DNA of 64,000 nucleotides from Antilocapra americana (GCA_007570785.1 ML662449.1:15088491-15152490), one strand, 5' to 3'. Shown: positions 1-12,447, numbered from the stretch's first letter. Notes: generated from the letters alone by a model not told the origin. A program made the numbers and translations.

Positions 1-341
1 TTTCATGATAATGGGGTTAGTTTCTGGGTTGTTTCTGCCCAATCATTCTTACTCTGAGTCCATCTTGATGATGCATACATTGCTCAGCTAAGATGGATTC
101 CAGCAAGAAGGATTCTGGAAGGTTAGTAGGACTTGTGGACTGGTGTCTTCTCTATATTTTGAACTTTCTCGAAGTCTTCAGGTTGTTGGTAGCTTATGCA
201 TGTTGTTAGTTCAGAAGCCTGTATTAGTTGTTACTTCTGCATGCCTTACCAGGACCTCCTGTTGTAAGGAGACTCAGGCAAGTGATTACTATAGGGCCTG
301 GCCAGGTCAGGCAGTTTCAGGGAGGTGGTTTCAGTACAGAA
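1..341. other. Unclassified, repeat-like sequence before the first BovB piece
   Basis: I see no gene here. The short reading frames on both strands match no family I recognise. The mixed composition, and the way it runs straight into a BovB 5' piece, suggest the remains of an older interspersed element, possibly LTR-derived. No terminal repeat or target duplication is visible, so the class stays open. Confidence 0.3.
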
Positions 342-497
342 ATGATGCTCAGTTGTGAATGTGTCTGGTGATGGAAGTAAAATCTGATGTTGCAAAGAAC
401 AGTATTGTGTCAAAACCTGGAATGTTAGGTCCATGAATCAAGGTAAATTGGATGTGGTGAAGCAGGATATGGTAAGAATAAACATTAATATCTTAGG
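342..497 (+). mobile_element. BovB LINE fragment, 5' endonuclease start region
   Basis: This matches the 5' part of the longer BovB at 21.03-21.18 kb in the same order, including the shared stretch 'gttaggtccatgaatcaagg'. It covers the leader and the first codons of the apurinic-endonuclease-like domain, then stops abruptly after 'atatcttagg'. A BovB piece with the 5' end but no 3' end is unusual, because reverse transcription normally starts at the 3' end. A deletion or an internal recombination is likely. Confidence 0.75.
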
Positions 498-596
498 GAA
501 AGAGTTTATTCATTTATTTAATAAATATTTAATTTGACAATATGTCCATATTGTATATTAAAGGTTCTAAGAAAATATTATATGTTTTTGGTAATT

Positions 597-760
597 ACTG
601 TATGTCAGATGTGCTAAATAAGTTACAAATATTTATATTTTTCTTATCTTCTTTAATCCTTGTAAATGGTATGTATTGATTAATATTGCTTCAATTGTAA
701 CTGATGAGAAAACTGAAATATAAGAATTCAAGTAAGTTGTCTAAAAGTTTATAGAAAGTA
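597..760 (+). repeat. MIR SINE remnant
   Basis: The order of elements fits a decayed MIR core: a segment like 'gtgctaaata', a 'ctttaatcct' stretch, then 'ctgatgagaaaactgaaata' followed by a degraded form of the usual 'taacttgcccaagg'. It is strongly diverged, as expected for a repeat older than the placental radiation. Confidence 0.45.
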
Positions 761-924
761 CATGAAAAAATCTGGAAGCAAGTCTGAAAGCTGAAATGTG
801 TGAGCAATACATTTTCATAATAATATGAGCAATTAATTTTCATAATAAGCAATAAACTTTCATAATAATAGCAAAAAAATAAACTTTCATAATAATAACA
901 AAGTTAGAATGCACTTGTTAAATG

Positions 925-1120
925 CCAAAACTGTTCTGAGACCTTCAGGTATTTCATTTCATTCATGGTGATAATAGTAAGATAGATACTATTACTATGC
1001 TAATTGATCACATGAGGAAAACATGGTACAGAATGATAAAGTTGCCCAAGTTCTTCATCTGGAAGGTGGAAAGTAGGATTAAAAATAGATAATCTGATTC
1101 TAAAGAGCAAACTCTTTAAG
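925..1120 (+). repeat. MIR SINE remnant
   Basis: Recognisable MIR landmarks in order are 'actgttctgagacc', 'atactattactat', 'acatgaggaaaacatgg', 'aaagttgcccaag' and a 3' part ending in 'tctgattctaaagagc'. It is old and has small indels. Confidence 0.6.
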
Positions 1121-3030
1121 TTCAGGGCAATCCTTAATTACCAGTAAAACCTCACTATTGAAAATGATTTAAAACTTCACTTAGTTATTTCTGGTTGATG
1201 AATTATATTGACCAAAATATATAATTTGATAATATAACCTTTGCTTTAATCAAAATATTGACTAACAAATAATTATTCAAACTACTAAAAAAAATACAGA
1301 AATTTATAAAAGTGGAGCTCAGGGAATATGCAGAAGAAATAAGAAAATAAGTAGAGTAGAAGAAAGGTCAGTGTCTTCAACTTAAAAGAGTCCCTTAAAT
1401 ACTTGGTAAAACTAATTAAAAGACCTATTTGCCTAAGTGAAATGTAACTACATTTCTAAATTTCAAAAACAAAGAGTAAAATATTTAAATATATTCAGAT
1501 AGAAAAATATAAGCAAAATGTAAATATAGAACATATGTATTTAATATAGTATCACTTTCTCAAATAATAAATGTTGAAAGATGATGGAACAATGTTTTAA
1601 AATTTCAGTATAAATTTTCACTCCAACAAACTATATGTGAACTCTATAGAAAAATATGGGCTATTTGTTAAATCAAAAATTTTCACAAACTATACTACCT
1701 TTTCTGGAAAGTAAACTCTTGACCTAATACTCATTCTAATCAAGAAAAATCAAGAAAGCAGAACACACTCTCACATATAAATTCATACATGAATCAAAAT
1801 ATAGGGAAGACAAGAAATAAAATTATAGGCTGGTACTAATGAAATGACAAAATGAACATTTACTTTTAAATAATTATTAATAACTTTTTACTAAACAATG
1901 AAATATGGAAGAGAAATTTTGAAAGAGAGTATGTCATGCTGTGTGAAACAACTAATTAACAAGTTTGGTCTAATAGTCACAAATTATTTCAATACATTTA
2001 GAATTCAGGATTGTTGAGAAAAGTTGAAGACTAGTTGAAGTTATTAAGAGAGATAACTTAAACCTATTAAGAGAGATCTTTTAGAATTCTTTGTCTTTCA
2101 GATTAATGGAAAATCATATTCACTTGCAGTTCAACAGAAAAAAAGTAAAAGTAAAAATTCATAAATAATTCATAAAGATAGAAAGATATTTTAAAAGAAA
2201 ATAGCCAGAGTTTCTAACACATAGAAAACATGACATAAAGATATCAAAAACAAATTGATAGGGCAAAAAATTATGGAGAGAGTAAAGTTAACATTAGACA
2301 AAACATAATTTAAGTGAAAGAATATGTCATTAAGACTAAAAAGTCTTCAGATTAAATACTAATATGTGTATATTATGTGCATATTTATAGCCATATTTAT
2401 ATATTAAATAATATAATATTTATAGACATGTATATTCATATTTATTAAATATAGCATTCACAATTAAATTGTAAAGTTCCTGTGTGGTGATATATAAAAC
2501 TTCATACACATAATAAAATATTGAAACAAAACAAAATAACTGCAATGCAGAAGATGGTTTGATATACAATAAATCAGTGGGGGACATGAGCATATGTTTA
2601 AGGCTTTGTAGCCACATGTGCAAGTAAAACTCTCTCCCTTACATGTCCAAAGATCCACACTAATAGGTAGAAACATAACTGATTGACAGAAAGTTTATTT
2701 CAGATAATCAAAAATTTAATTACATTCACTATAACCACTATACATGTACACAACTGCATATACCTATATCATGTGTAAGGATATTTATACCAAACATGTC
2801 ATCTGTAAATAATGCATATAGTTTTGCTTTACATATATGCTTGAACAAAATAGACTTTAATAGTGTATTAGGCACTAAGAAAATTATAGAATATTGTCTG
2901 TTTAGAAATTCTATTAATCATGTTCTTCAACTTCAATCAATAGAAGTATACCTTAACTTTAGTAATTGTTTATTGAGCATATATTATCTTAAAAGCAATG
3001 CAATTATGCAGAAAATGATAGACTTCTTGA

Positions 3031-3507
3031 ATTGTTGTTCAGTTGCTAAGCTGTGTCTGATTCTTTGTGACCCCACTACTGCAGCAAGCCAGCCTTCCCT
3101 GTCTTTCACTGTTTCCCAGAGTTTGCTCAAATTCATGTCCATTGAGTCAGTAATGCCATCCAACCATCTCATTCTCTGTCACTCCCTTCACCTCCTGCCC
3201 TCAATCTTTCCCAGAATCAAGGTCTATTTTAGTGAGTCAGCTTTTCCCATCAGGTGGCCAAAGTACTGGAACTTCAGGTTCAGCATCAGTCCTTCCAATG
3301 AGTATTCAGGATTGGTTTCCTTTAAGAATGACTGGTTTGATCTCCTTGCTGTCCAAGGGACTCTCATGAGTCTTCTCCAGCAACACGGTTTGAAAGCAAC
3401 AATTCTTAGGCACTCAGCTTTTTTGATGATCCAACTCTCACATCTGTTCAACTACTAGAAAAATCATAGCTTTGACTATATGGACCTTTTTTGGCAAAAC
3501 AACTTCT
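3031..3507 (-). mobile_element. BovB LINE, 5'-truncated 3' end
   Basis: On the minus strand this reads as the last ~150 codons of the BovB polyprotein plus the short 3' tail. The frame 3451-3224 carries the typical 'CESWIIKKAE', 'RSNQS' and 'QYFGHLM' segments found in all other BovB copies here. The tail sits at the low-coordinate end with 'gttgttcagttgctaag' rather than the commoner 'cagttcagttcag' form. Nothing upstream of the C-terminal region is kept. Confidence 0.85.
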
Positions 3508-4059
3508 GAATAAAAAATACATAATCTAACAACTTTGATATTAAAGAAATTTGTCACTTTTGGTCAAATAATTAATCAAAATTGCAAATTTGCATTTCAA
3601 AGTAACCACAAGTTATCAGTGAGAATAATTTTTATTGAAACTAAAAAGATATTGGGAAAGCTTAATGACAGGAATATCTAATAGTCCTTTAAAAATTTTT
3701 TTAAATGAGATAGAATAAAAAGAATGAAACAAGCTAGAAGAAGTAATTAATAATGATAGAGATAAAAATCAACATTTAATTTGTTCAATAACCGAAGAAT
3801 AAAGAGTTGAATAAGTGAAGACTTCACTTGTTAAATAACATCAATAAAATAGATAAACTGTTAAGATTGCTCATGACACAACACTTGCAATATATTATAA
3901 GAAAAGGAATATATTAACACTGATGTCTGTTTATGATATTAAAAATATAATGAAAATGCTAATTTGAAATTAAAGTGACATAGGCTATTTTGAAAGAATT
4001 TATAATCGAAAATATTCAAGACTGGGTAGAATAATTAAATAACTAACAATAATATTTAA
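3508..4059. other. AT-rich spacer between two BovB copies
   Basis: No gene seen. The A-rich character and a few phrases such as 'aaaatagataaactgttaag' faintly recall a very old L1 ORF2, but the match is too weak to annotate. Confidence 0.5.
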
Positions 4060-4361
4060 ATTCAGTTCAGTTCAGTTCAGTCACTCAGTCGTGTCTGAGG
4101 TTGTGATCCCATGAGCTGTAGCATGCCAGGCCTCCCTATCCATCACCAACTGCTGGAGTCCACCCAAACTCATGTCCATTAAGTCAGTGATGCCATCCAA
4201 CCATCTCATCCTCTGTCATCCCCTTCTCCTGCCCTCAATCTTTCCCAGCATCAGGGTCTTTTCAAATGAGTCAGCTTTTCGCATCAGGTGGCCAAAGTAT
4301 TGGAGTTTCAGCTTTAGCATCAGTCTTTCCAATGAATATTCAGGACTGATTTCCTTTAGGA
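4060..4361 (-). mobile_element. BovB LINE, short 3'-end fragment
   Basis: It begins at low coordinates with the classic BovB tail, tandem 'cagtt' units followed by 'cactcagtcgtgtctga', and runs into the C-terminal coding region up to 'gatttcctttagg'. It is truncated there at its own 5' end. Confidence 0.85.
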
Positions 4362-4379
4362 GCATGCATCCAGAAAACC

Positions 4380-4690
4380 ACAATATTAGGTTTTGGGAGT
4401 AGAGCAGAGCAATTCTGTTATACATACGCATGTGCTGTTCTTTCTTGAATTCTTTTCCCATTTAGGTTGTTACTGAATGTCAAGCAGAGTTTCCTGTGAT
4501 GTGCAATGTGTTCTTGGTGGTCATCTATTTTAAAAATGGAAGTGTGTACATATCTACCCGAAACTTTCCCTCCATTCCATCTTCCCCACTTGGTAACCAT
4601 AAATTCATTCTCTAATTGGTGAGTCTGTTTTTGTTTTGTAAATAGGTTCATTTGAATTATATTTTGTAGTGAATCTTCTTCTTTTTTTAA
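4380..4690 (-). mobile_element. L1 LINE 3' UTR fragment (older subfamily)
   Basis: The reverse complement contains, in order, 'cctatttacaaaacaaaaac', 'agagaatgaatttatgg', 'gtacacact', 'aggaaactctgc' and 'tataacagaattgctctgct'. These are landmarks of the 3' UTR of older cetartiodactyl L1s. The long minus-strand frame at 4765-4418 is non-coding UTR and not a gene. Confidence 0.65.
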
Positions 4691-4852
4691 AAGATTACAT
4701 CTTCTTCTTGTATCATTGATGAAGTATTTATCTGAGAATATTAATTTTAATTTGTTTTTTAACAAATTAAATTGTCCCCTGCAATATCTTTATCCCCTCA
4801 GAGTTTCGTTTTCACTTTTTTCTTGTTGACATCATTGTTATACATGCTATAA

Positions 4853-5956
4853 TTCCAGAAAAACATCTATTTCTTCTTCATTGACTACACTAAAGCCTTT
4901 TACAGTGTGGATCACAACAAACTGTAGAAAATTCTTAAAGAGATGGGAATGCCAGACCACCTTCCCTGCCTCCTGAGAAATCTGTATGCAGGTCAAGAAG
5001 CAACAATTAGAACAAGACATGGAACAATGGACTGGTTCCAGACTGGGAAAGGAGTACATCAAGGCTGTATGTTGTCACCCTCCTTATTTAACTTATATGC
5101 AGAGTATATCAAGCAATATGCTAGGCCAGATGAAGCACAAGCTGGAATCAAGATTGCTGGGAGAGATATCAATAACCTCAGAAAGGCAGATGACACCACC
5201 CTTATGGCAGAAAGTGAAGAAGAACTAAAGAGCCTCCTGAGGAAAGAGAAAGAGGAGAGTGAAACCATTGGCTTAAAACTCAACATTCAGAAAACTAAGA
5301 TCATGGTATCCAGTCCCATTACTTCATGGCAAATAGATAGGGAAACAGTGTCAGACTTAAATTTTTTGGCTCCAATATCACTGCAGATGGTGATGGCAGC
5401 CATGAAATCAAAAGATACTTGCTCTTTGGAAGAAAAGTTATGACCAACCTAGACAGCTTATTAAAAAGCAGAGACATTACTTTGTCAACAAAGTTTCATC
5501 TAGTCAAAGCTATGGTTTCTCTAGTAGTCATGTATGGATATTAGAGTTGGATCATAGAGAAAGCTTAGCACTGAAGGTTTGATGCTTTTGAACTGTGGTG
5601 TTGGAGAAGACTCTTGAGAGTCCCTTGGACTGCAAGGAGATCCAACCAGTCCATTCTAAAGGAAATCAGTCCTGAATATTCATTGGAAGGACTGATGTTG
5701 AAGCTGAAACTCCAATACTTTGGCCACCTGATGCAAAGACTGACTCATCTGAAGTCGCTGATGCTGGGAAAGGTTGAAGGTAGGAGGAGAAGGGGATGAC
5801 AGAGGATGAGATGGTTGGATGGCATCACCAACTCAATGGACATGAGTCTGAGTAGACTCCTGGAGTTGGTCATGACAGGGAGGCCTGGCGTGCTGCAGTC
5901 TATGGGGTTGCAAAGAGTCGGACACGACTGAGAGAATTAACTGAACTGAACTGAAC
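4853..5956 (+). mobile_element. BovB LINE, 5'-truncated, reverse transcriptase to 3' tail
   Basis: It starts inside the reverse transcriptase domain and continues to the 3' tail of tandem 'actga' units (5934-5956). The frame at 4943-5443 shows the fingers/palm region and the catalytic box, but the usual Y-A-D-D is read as K-A-D-D, so the enzyme would be impaired even without the later frameshifts and stop codons. The C-terminal frame resumes at 5614. About 1.1 kb of a ~3 kb element is present. Confidence 0.9.
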
Positions 5957-6218
5957 TTCAGATAGGAACTAAAGCAGAAGTAAGGGGAAGGCCTGACCCA
6001 TAAAGTTCCCATAGTTTCCTCCTTGGAAACTGTTACATATTTTATAATGTTTTTGCTATTTCAATCTTCATAGTTTTCTCAGGTCTAACTTGAAACTTCC
6101 TGGATATGTCTCACATTATAAAACTCATTTAAGCTTTTTAAATCCATTTATATATTTAAAAATTTTAAGACATTCTGTTTAGCTTTTTGATATCTAAACT
6201 TTTTTAGTAAGTAAGTAA

Positions 6219-6416
6219 GTGCTAGTTGCTCAGTTGTTTCTGACTATGATCCCATGGATTGTAGCCTGCCAGGCTCCTCTGTCCATGGAATTCTCCAGGC
6301 AAGAATTCTGGAATGGGTTGCTGCTCCCTTCTCCAGGAGATCTTCCCAACCTGGGGATCAAAGTTGGGTCTCCTGCATTGCAGGAAGACTCTTGAGCATC
6401 TGAGCCATTTAAGTTG
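6219..6416 (-). mobile_element. Bov-tA SINE
   Basis: A roughly 200-bp tRNA-derived SINE in antisense. The tail-side 'gctagttgctcagttg' comes first, followed by 'ccatggaattctccaggcaa', 'cccttctccaggagatcttc' and the tRNA-like head ending near 'gcatctgagccat'. The head is decayed at 6395-6416. Confidence 0.85.
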
Positions 6417-6758
6417 TAATTAATAATTTATGTGCTTAATCATTGTGAAAAAGTATTTCATATTCTCCTTCTGATATTTCTCTCATTATCTGAAATTCAT
6501 GCTGTTCATATTTCTGTTATTTCTTCTTGCTGTTTACATTTATTCCATGCTTAATCTTGCTTTGTATATATGATAATTTCTCTAGGTTAGTTCATATTTG
6601 TCTTTTATTTGTTTCTTTTTTAGTTCCTTTTGCCTAGGTTGTCAAAGTATCATCCCTAGATTTTAATTGTCTTCTACAGGAACAAAATGCATGTAATTGG
6701 ATCAATAGCACTATTGACATTAATTTCTCAGATTGTAAACTCCAGGGCCACTCATGTA

Positions 6759-7249
6759 TGTTGACTTAATAAATGCACAACATGAAATTATGAGTTGAGT
6801 TTTACTGGGGGCAAAATGAGGACTGCAGCCTGGGAGACAGTACTATGTATAGTTCTGAGAAACTGCTCCAAAGAAGCAGGGAGGAAGGTCAGTATATACA
6901 TCGTTTTGGTGAAGGGAGAATACATGCAATCAAGTATATATTTTTCCAGAAAGTTTCAGCTAATCTCATGAAGCTTTGCTAGCTAGTCTCAAAGTACACC
7001 ATGAGGGACTTAAATATTTTTCTAGTTATGAAGTGATTAAAAAATCAGGCTATATAATTTGCTCTTGAAATTATATAGCCATCTGAAGACCTGTCCTTCC
7101 AGTATTTCCCTGAGCACAAAGTGCCTAATTTCTGCTCTCCACCCTGAACTTCTTTCAGGGGGTGTTGAAAGTGTTGAAAGTCAGTAGTGACAGCAGTACA
7201 TGATTTAATCTTTGTAGAGTAGGTAACAAGCACCAATTTGCAGTTGACA
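6759..7249 (-). repeat. 3' LTR of the provirus
   Basis: 491 bp. It aligns along its whole length with the right LTR: shared blocks include 'gggagacagtac/gcac', 'aggaaggtcagtatat', 'aagtatatatttttccagaa' and 'gatttaatc'. By eye roughly four bases in five agree, so insertion was ancient. The minus-strand frame at 7293-7045 lies mostly in this LTR and is not a gene. Confidence 0.75.
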
Positions 7250-8519
7250 GGCCCACTCATGGTAATAAATTTGAACATACTTTTGGGAAGCATTTCATGA
7301 CTGTTTTATCCCACAGTGCTAGGAAGACTGATTCTGAACGTTTCACTGATAGGCCATTCAATGTGCTATTACTGGATTAGATCTATCGACAGTAATCAAA
7401 GAGCTCTAGACTGATCTGTCTTACCTAAACTGTTATAGTCCAGGAAAAATTCTCAATTGATGTATCTTTCCATATATAGAGTAACACTATTGTAATCATT
7501 AATCTCATTTAAACTATATATATTTTTATCAGCGTTTCTGTCACACATATGGTAATTAATCATGAATTGGTAAAACAGGAAAAGTACAAGTAACATAACT
7601 AGCAGTAATATTAAAGTCATAAGTAAGAATTCAGCTGAGCACTTCCATTAAGTGGAGCTCATTATAGTCTCAGGTCATCCAACTTAGTCTAGTCTGTACC
7701 AATCTTTGTCTTTCAGGGTAATTTTATATTAACACTGTCCATAAGGCTCCCAGTCCAGTTTCCTATTGTTACCAGGCTGCTTGTCCTTAGTATAATTTAA
7801 TTGTTCCTCAGATAAGGGAGGGCCATAAAACTTCTGTGACCACAGCCTGGTTTAACCACATAAATTCATCCCATAGTTGTGGGAGGTTTTATTCTTTGGT
7901 TGAATTCTTGCTTGTTACTCTGATTGAGCTTGAGTAACTTTAGAGGAAATTCATATTTATGGCCAGGGTCAGAGAAGATATTATTAACTGGTTAGTGAGA
8001 GCATATCACCTAGTAATACCGAGAGCAGCCTGAACAGACTGAACTTTCATTTTTCTAAAATAAATTTTCTAAGGGTCATCCAATTAGAGCCTTGGAGTAC
8101 AGAGATTCAGCAAGGCAACCTATAAGTACTAGATACAGGTAATAGGCCACAACCAAATATATGGAATGCTTTTTCAAACTAGCATAGGACTGTGTCCATT
8201 ATAGTAAAACACTTGACTTATGTACAAAGGTCCAAGAAGTCAAGAAAACATTATAAATGATCAAACAAACCAGTTCATTATCTTACTTAAGTTGTCTACT
8301 TCTGATGTTGTGTTATTCTCATTCTCACTGAAGTATAGTCTCCCCTGTTTGAGACTATATACTTCTCTGACCTCAAACTCATCTTTTTAAGGTGAATTTG
8401 AGGTTAGCAGCCTGCTCTATAGACCAGTTCAGTGTAGGGGCCTCTGAAAATGAGAATTAACTCAAGAGTCAGCTTGCTTTCAGTTTCACTGTGTATGAGC
8501 TAATTAAGAGTACCTGATA

Positions 8520-8610
8520 AAAGTAATTCCATCCAGTTGGAGATAGTCCTTTAAATCATGTCTTCCAGTACATGTAATCCTCTGGTTGCAGGTCATGGGG
8601 CATCTGATCT
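8520..8610 (-). pseudogene. Remnant of a retroviral pol C-terminus (integrase end)
   Basis: On the minus strand this short stretch encodes a tyrosine-tryptophan-lysine core followed, after a frameshift, by a histidine, a K-D pair and L-Q. This pattern fits the end of gammaretrovirus-like integrase. It lies between the presumed pol body (higher coordinates) and the presumed env position (toward 7250), as expected for a minus-strand provirus. The frame breaks within the motif. Only this small piece is recognisable and the rest of pol is too decayed to call by eye. Confidence 0.45.
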
Positions 8611-9156
8611 TCATTCAGTGATTACAAACATTAGCTTCAGAAACAAAATTTATAGTGTTATTTTAATAATATAGTTAACTTTACATTAATATAATGTAAC
8701 CACAAGAAACTATCTGGGAAGTAACTTAGTACAAAATTTGGATTTAACATTCATTGGAACACTCTTTTTCTCTCCAAAATTACCCTCATTTCTACCAAAT
8801 ATACCCCAATTAAGACTAATTTGTTTACAAAATAAGTCTGGCTTCAAAACCTGATAATTTATATAACTATAATTTATCATATAGATTTTTTTGCTCTACT
8901 AAAGCTTTTATAAGGAGTCTCAGCTTGAACTTATAAAAAAACTCCAGAGGTAGGAATGTCACATCACGAGCTTATCACATGTTTCACTTAGGTGAATTCT
9001 TCCCTATTAAGATCCCCCAAATACTTTGAGATTACTGTACCTGTTGATGAGGTAGCTTTCCTAAATTATCTGATAAAACTACTGGAAACCTAATAGTTTA
9101 CAATCTCTGGAGGGAGCAGATAGACAAAAACAATAAATGTTTCAATTTTGCTTTCA

Positions 9157-9226
9157 GTTTCAGTTCGGTCACTCAGTCATGTCCGACTTTTTGCGACCTC
9201 ATGAACTGCAGCATGCCAGGTCTCCC
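9157..9226 (-). mobile_element. BovB LINE 3'-tail fragment
   Basis: About 70 bp match the extreme BovB 3' end in antisense: 'cagtttcagttcggtcactc' followed by 'catgtccgactttttgcgac'. It lies inside the provirus, so it inserted later than the ERV. Only the tail was copied or kept. Confidence 0.7.
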
Positions 9227-9750
9227 GCTTGGCTTACAAAAGTATAATTTACAAAATTACTGTATGCTATATTAGTTCAAGGTGAAGGTTTTCTTTACAC
9301 CTGTGATACATGGATTCAAATCATAAATTTTTCAGACAGAAACCATAAAAATTATAACCAGTTCACATGGTCGTATGTAACTAATCCTTTCTGTTAACAG
9401 CTTTATGAAGCCACCAGGATTTCTCATTAGATTTTTGATTTCTTACCCAGTTCAACACTGTAGTCTGAAAGCCAGAAATTTGTATTTATCCAAAAATTCT
9501 TTCTATTAATCTTCATGAAGAGGAAGCATTTTTCAACATCAGAATTAAACCATAACTGCCTATAATGACAAAAGACTTAAGGCACATTTACAATCTAATT
9601 ACAACGCAATTGAAAAAGTAACTTGGTGACTGCTGTGACATATAAAATTTGTAGATAATAACCAGAATTAAGACTAACAACATTTTACCAGGACACATCA
9701 GAGTTTTAGGAATTCCATATAATCTCTAGGATCTCTTTATTACTAACATT

Positions 9751-9950
9751 CAGGAAGTCCTGGTGGCTCAGCAGTAAAGAATCCGCCTGCATTACAGGAA
9801 TCTCAGATTTCATCTCTGCATTAAAAATATTCCCTGAGAAGGAAATGCAACCCACTCCAGTATTCTTGCCTGGGAAATCCCATAGACAGAGGAGTCAGGT
9901 GGGGTTGCAAAAGAGACACGGTTTAGTGACTAAACAACAACAACCATAGA
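9751..9950 (+). mobile_element. Bov-tA SINE
   Basis: Sense orientation: tRNA-like head 'gtcctggtggctcagcagta' with 'aatccgcctgcattacagg', then 'ccactccagtattcttgcc', ending in an ACA-rich tail (9936-9947). It is inserted in the provirus interior. Confidence 0.85.
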
Positions 9951-10196
9951 TCATAACCTAAGAAGATTTATTACTCATTTGACCATACTTCCCATGTAAA
10001 TTAACACACCAAACGAACCTAATTAATTTAATATCTCTCTTTGGGATGTTCCAGGGGCCCTTTGAAACATCCCAAAGTTAGCCAGAGGTCAAAAGACTTC
10101 ATTAAATTTTGATTTATGAAGTTTTGTCAATAAATATCTAAAGGATTTAGAACAATCAGTAGGATAGGATCATATGTTACTTTGAAATGAAGCAGC

Positions 10197-10390
10197 AAAG
10201 TGAAAGTCACTCAATTGTGCCTGACTCATTGTGACACCATGGACTATATAGTCCGTGGAATTCTCCAGGCCAGCATACTGGAATGGGTAGCTTGTTCCCT
10301 TCTCCAGGGGATCTTCCCAACCCAGGGACCCAACCTAGGTCTCCCACGTTGCAGGAGGATTCTTTACCAGCTGAGCCATCAGGGAAGCCC
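10197..10390 (-). mobile_element. Bov-tA SINE
   Basis: Antisense copy with all parts: 'agtgaaagtcactcaattg', 'ggaattctccaggccagc', 'ttctccaggggatcttccca' and the tRNA head end 'agctgagccatcagggaagc'. It is better conserved than the SINE at 9751, suggesting a younger insertion into the provirus. Confidence 0.88.
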
Positions 10391-11403
10391 AAGGTTACAT
10401 TGAAACAATAGTAATTCACTTAGCTAAATTACAATAAATGATTTCAAAGATGAATACATAACAGATCACTTAAGAGGTAAAGAGACTTAAAATCTCTTAT
10501 CAAGAGAAGTTCAAAATCTTAAGAATACTTGTAGTATGCACAAAACTCTTCTCTAGGGATCCACTTTTCACAAACTTTCCTCACTTTCTGTAGCCATCAC
10601 TTAACTTGCTCATCTAGAGATGGCCGCCTTAAAACAGACCTACTTCCTTTTCCCCTAATAAAATCCAATTTCAATTCTCATGCTTTCATTAAAGAAAATA
10701 CACATCCAACTTTCCTTAAGCAACCACAAACTGTCCTTCATATTAGCATTCTCTAGATTGATGAACATAAATACCAGTGATAATTTCTAAAAACATTTGT
10801 TTTCTTATAGACATCACCTCAGGATGGTAGCAAACATACTCATGAATGGTCCTCAATATTCTTAGTTTCACTGTAAGAGAAAGCCAGTGTTCAATTGTTA
10901 ATGTTTCAGCATTTTATTTTATTTGGAAGTCATTTAGCTATTCAACAAACTTCCATCACTTAATTTAGCACAACTCTAGAAATTCAAGTTACCAAAATCT
11001 GGAGAGACTAAAATAGACATTCCTAAAACATAATTGTTATTAATAGAATTTATCTAAAAGCATTTATCTCATTTACATTTCTTTCCCTAAAAGTTTCATC
11101 ACATTGAGTTATTTTGTTTGCTGATAGGTTTGCAACAGATATAAGAAGATTTTTTTTATCTTATATTAAACCTAGGCACGATATTGATGTTGACGACTCC
11201 AGGTATGTCTATACTAATTAGATGAACAAACTTAAACATTAATAATGGATGTCAATTTAATATTAAATATTCTCCAGTTTATGTGAACCTGAAGTTAATT
11301 TAGCTTAATTTCTCTTGTATTTAGAAGTATTTAGAATTGTTTGATGTAAGTGCTTACTTTTCTTTAGGCCAGTTAAATAAAGCTCATTTACAAATTAACT
11401 TTG

Positions 11404-12248
11404 GAAGAAGCATAAGCTGGAATCAAGATTGCCGGGAGAAATAGCAACAACCTCAGATATGCAGATGACACCATCCTTATGGCAGAAAGTGAAGAGGAAC
11501 TAAAAAGCCTCTTGATGAAAGTGAAACAGAAGACTGAAAAAGTTGGCTTAAAGCGCAACATTCAGAAAACTAAGATCATGGCATCTGGTCCCATCACTTC
11601 ATGGCAAATAGATGGGGAAACAGTGGAAACAGTGGGAGACTTTATTTTTTTGGGCTTCAAAATCACTGCAGGTGGTGACTGCAGCCATGAAATTAAAAGA
11701 CGCTTACTCCTTGGAAGGAAAGTTATGGCCAACCTAGATAACATATTGAAAAGCAGAGACATTACTTTGCCAACAAAGGTCCATCTAGTCAAGGCTATGG
11801 TTTTTCCAGTAGTCATGTATTGATATGAGAGTTGGACTATAAAGAAAGCTGAGTGCTGAAGAATTGATGCTATTGAACTGTGGTGTTGGAGAAGACTCTT
11901 GAGAGTCCCTTGGATGGCAAGAAGATCCAACCAGTCCATCCTAAAGGAGATCAGTCCCCGATGTTCATTGGAAGGACTGATGTTGAAGCTGAAACTCCAA
12001 TACTTTGGCCACTTGATGCGAAGAGTTGACTCATTTGAAAAGACCCTGCTGCTAGGAAGGATTGTGGGCAGGAGGAGAAGGGGATGACAGAGGATGGGAT
12101 GTCTGGATGGCATCACCGACTCTATGAACATGGGTTTGGGTAGACTCTGGGAGTTGTTGATGGACAAGGAAGCCTGGCATGTTTCGATTCATGGGGTCGC
12201 AAGGAGTCAGACACGACTGAGCGACTGAACTGAATTGAACTGAACTGA
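11404..12248 (+). mobile_element. BovB LINE, 5'-truncated, ends in tandem ACTGA tail
   Basis: It starts just before the reverse transcriptase catalytic box (Y-A-D-D kept, around 11459-11470) and runs through the thumb and C-terminal region. A long open frame covers 11479-11823, then a TGA and a frameshift, and the C-terminal frame resumes at 11899. It ends with 'actgaactgaattgaactga'. It interrupts the provirus and is clearly younger than its host. Confidence 0.9.
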
Positions 12249-12337
12249 GTATTATCCAAAGACAAAGATACATACTGAGACATACATATATTCATATAGA
12301 CACAACAAGAGATCTACCTTCATTTTCTAAACTTAGT

Positions 12338-12447
12338 CATGAATCAGATATCAAAATATGAAACTCACTAGTTGTAAACAACAGTTGGAATAAGCCATGA
12401 ATTAGGTATCACAATATAAACTTACTAGTTGTAAATAACAGAATAAG
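12338..12447. repeat. Two-copy tandem duplication inside the provirus
   Basis: A unit of about 55 bp is present twice in a row. Both copies begin 'catgaat' and share 'actagttgtaaa' and 'aacag..gaataag', with several differences. It lies in the decayed interior of the ERV and has no coding sense now. Confidence 0.6.

Larger units (their letters stand above)
498..3030. other. AT-rich intergenic DNA with two MIR remnants
   Basis: There is no supportable gene in 2.5 kb of very AT-rich sequence. Two old MIR copies are listed separately. The stretch around 2340-2460 is TA-rich low complexity. The longest plus-strand frame, starting at 2796, only becomes long because it runs into antisense BovB after 3031. 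Confidence 0.7.
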
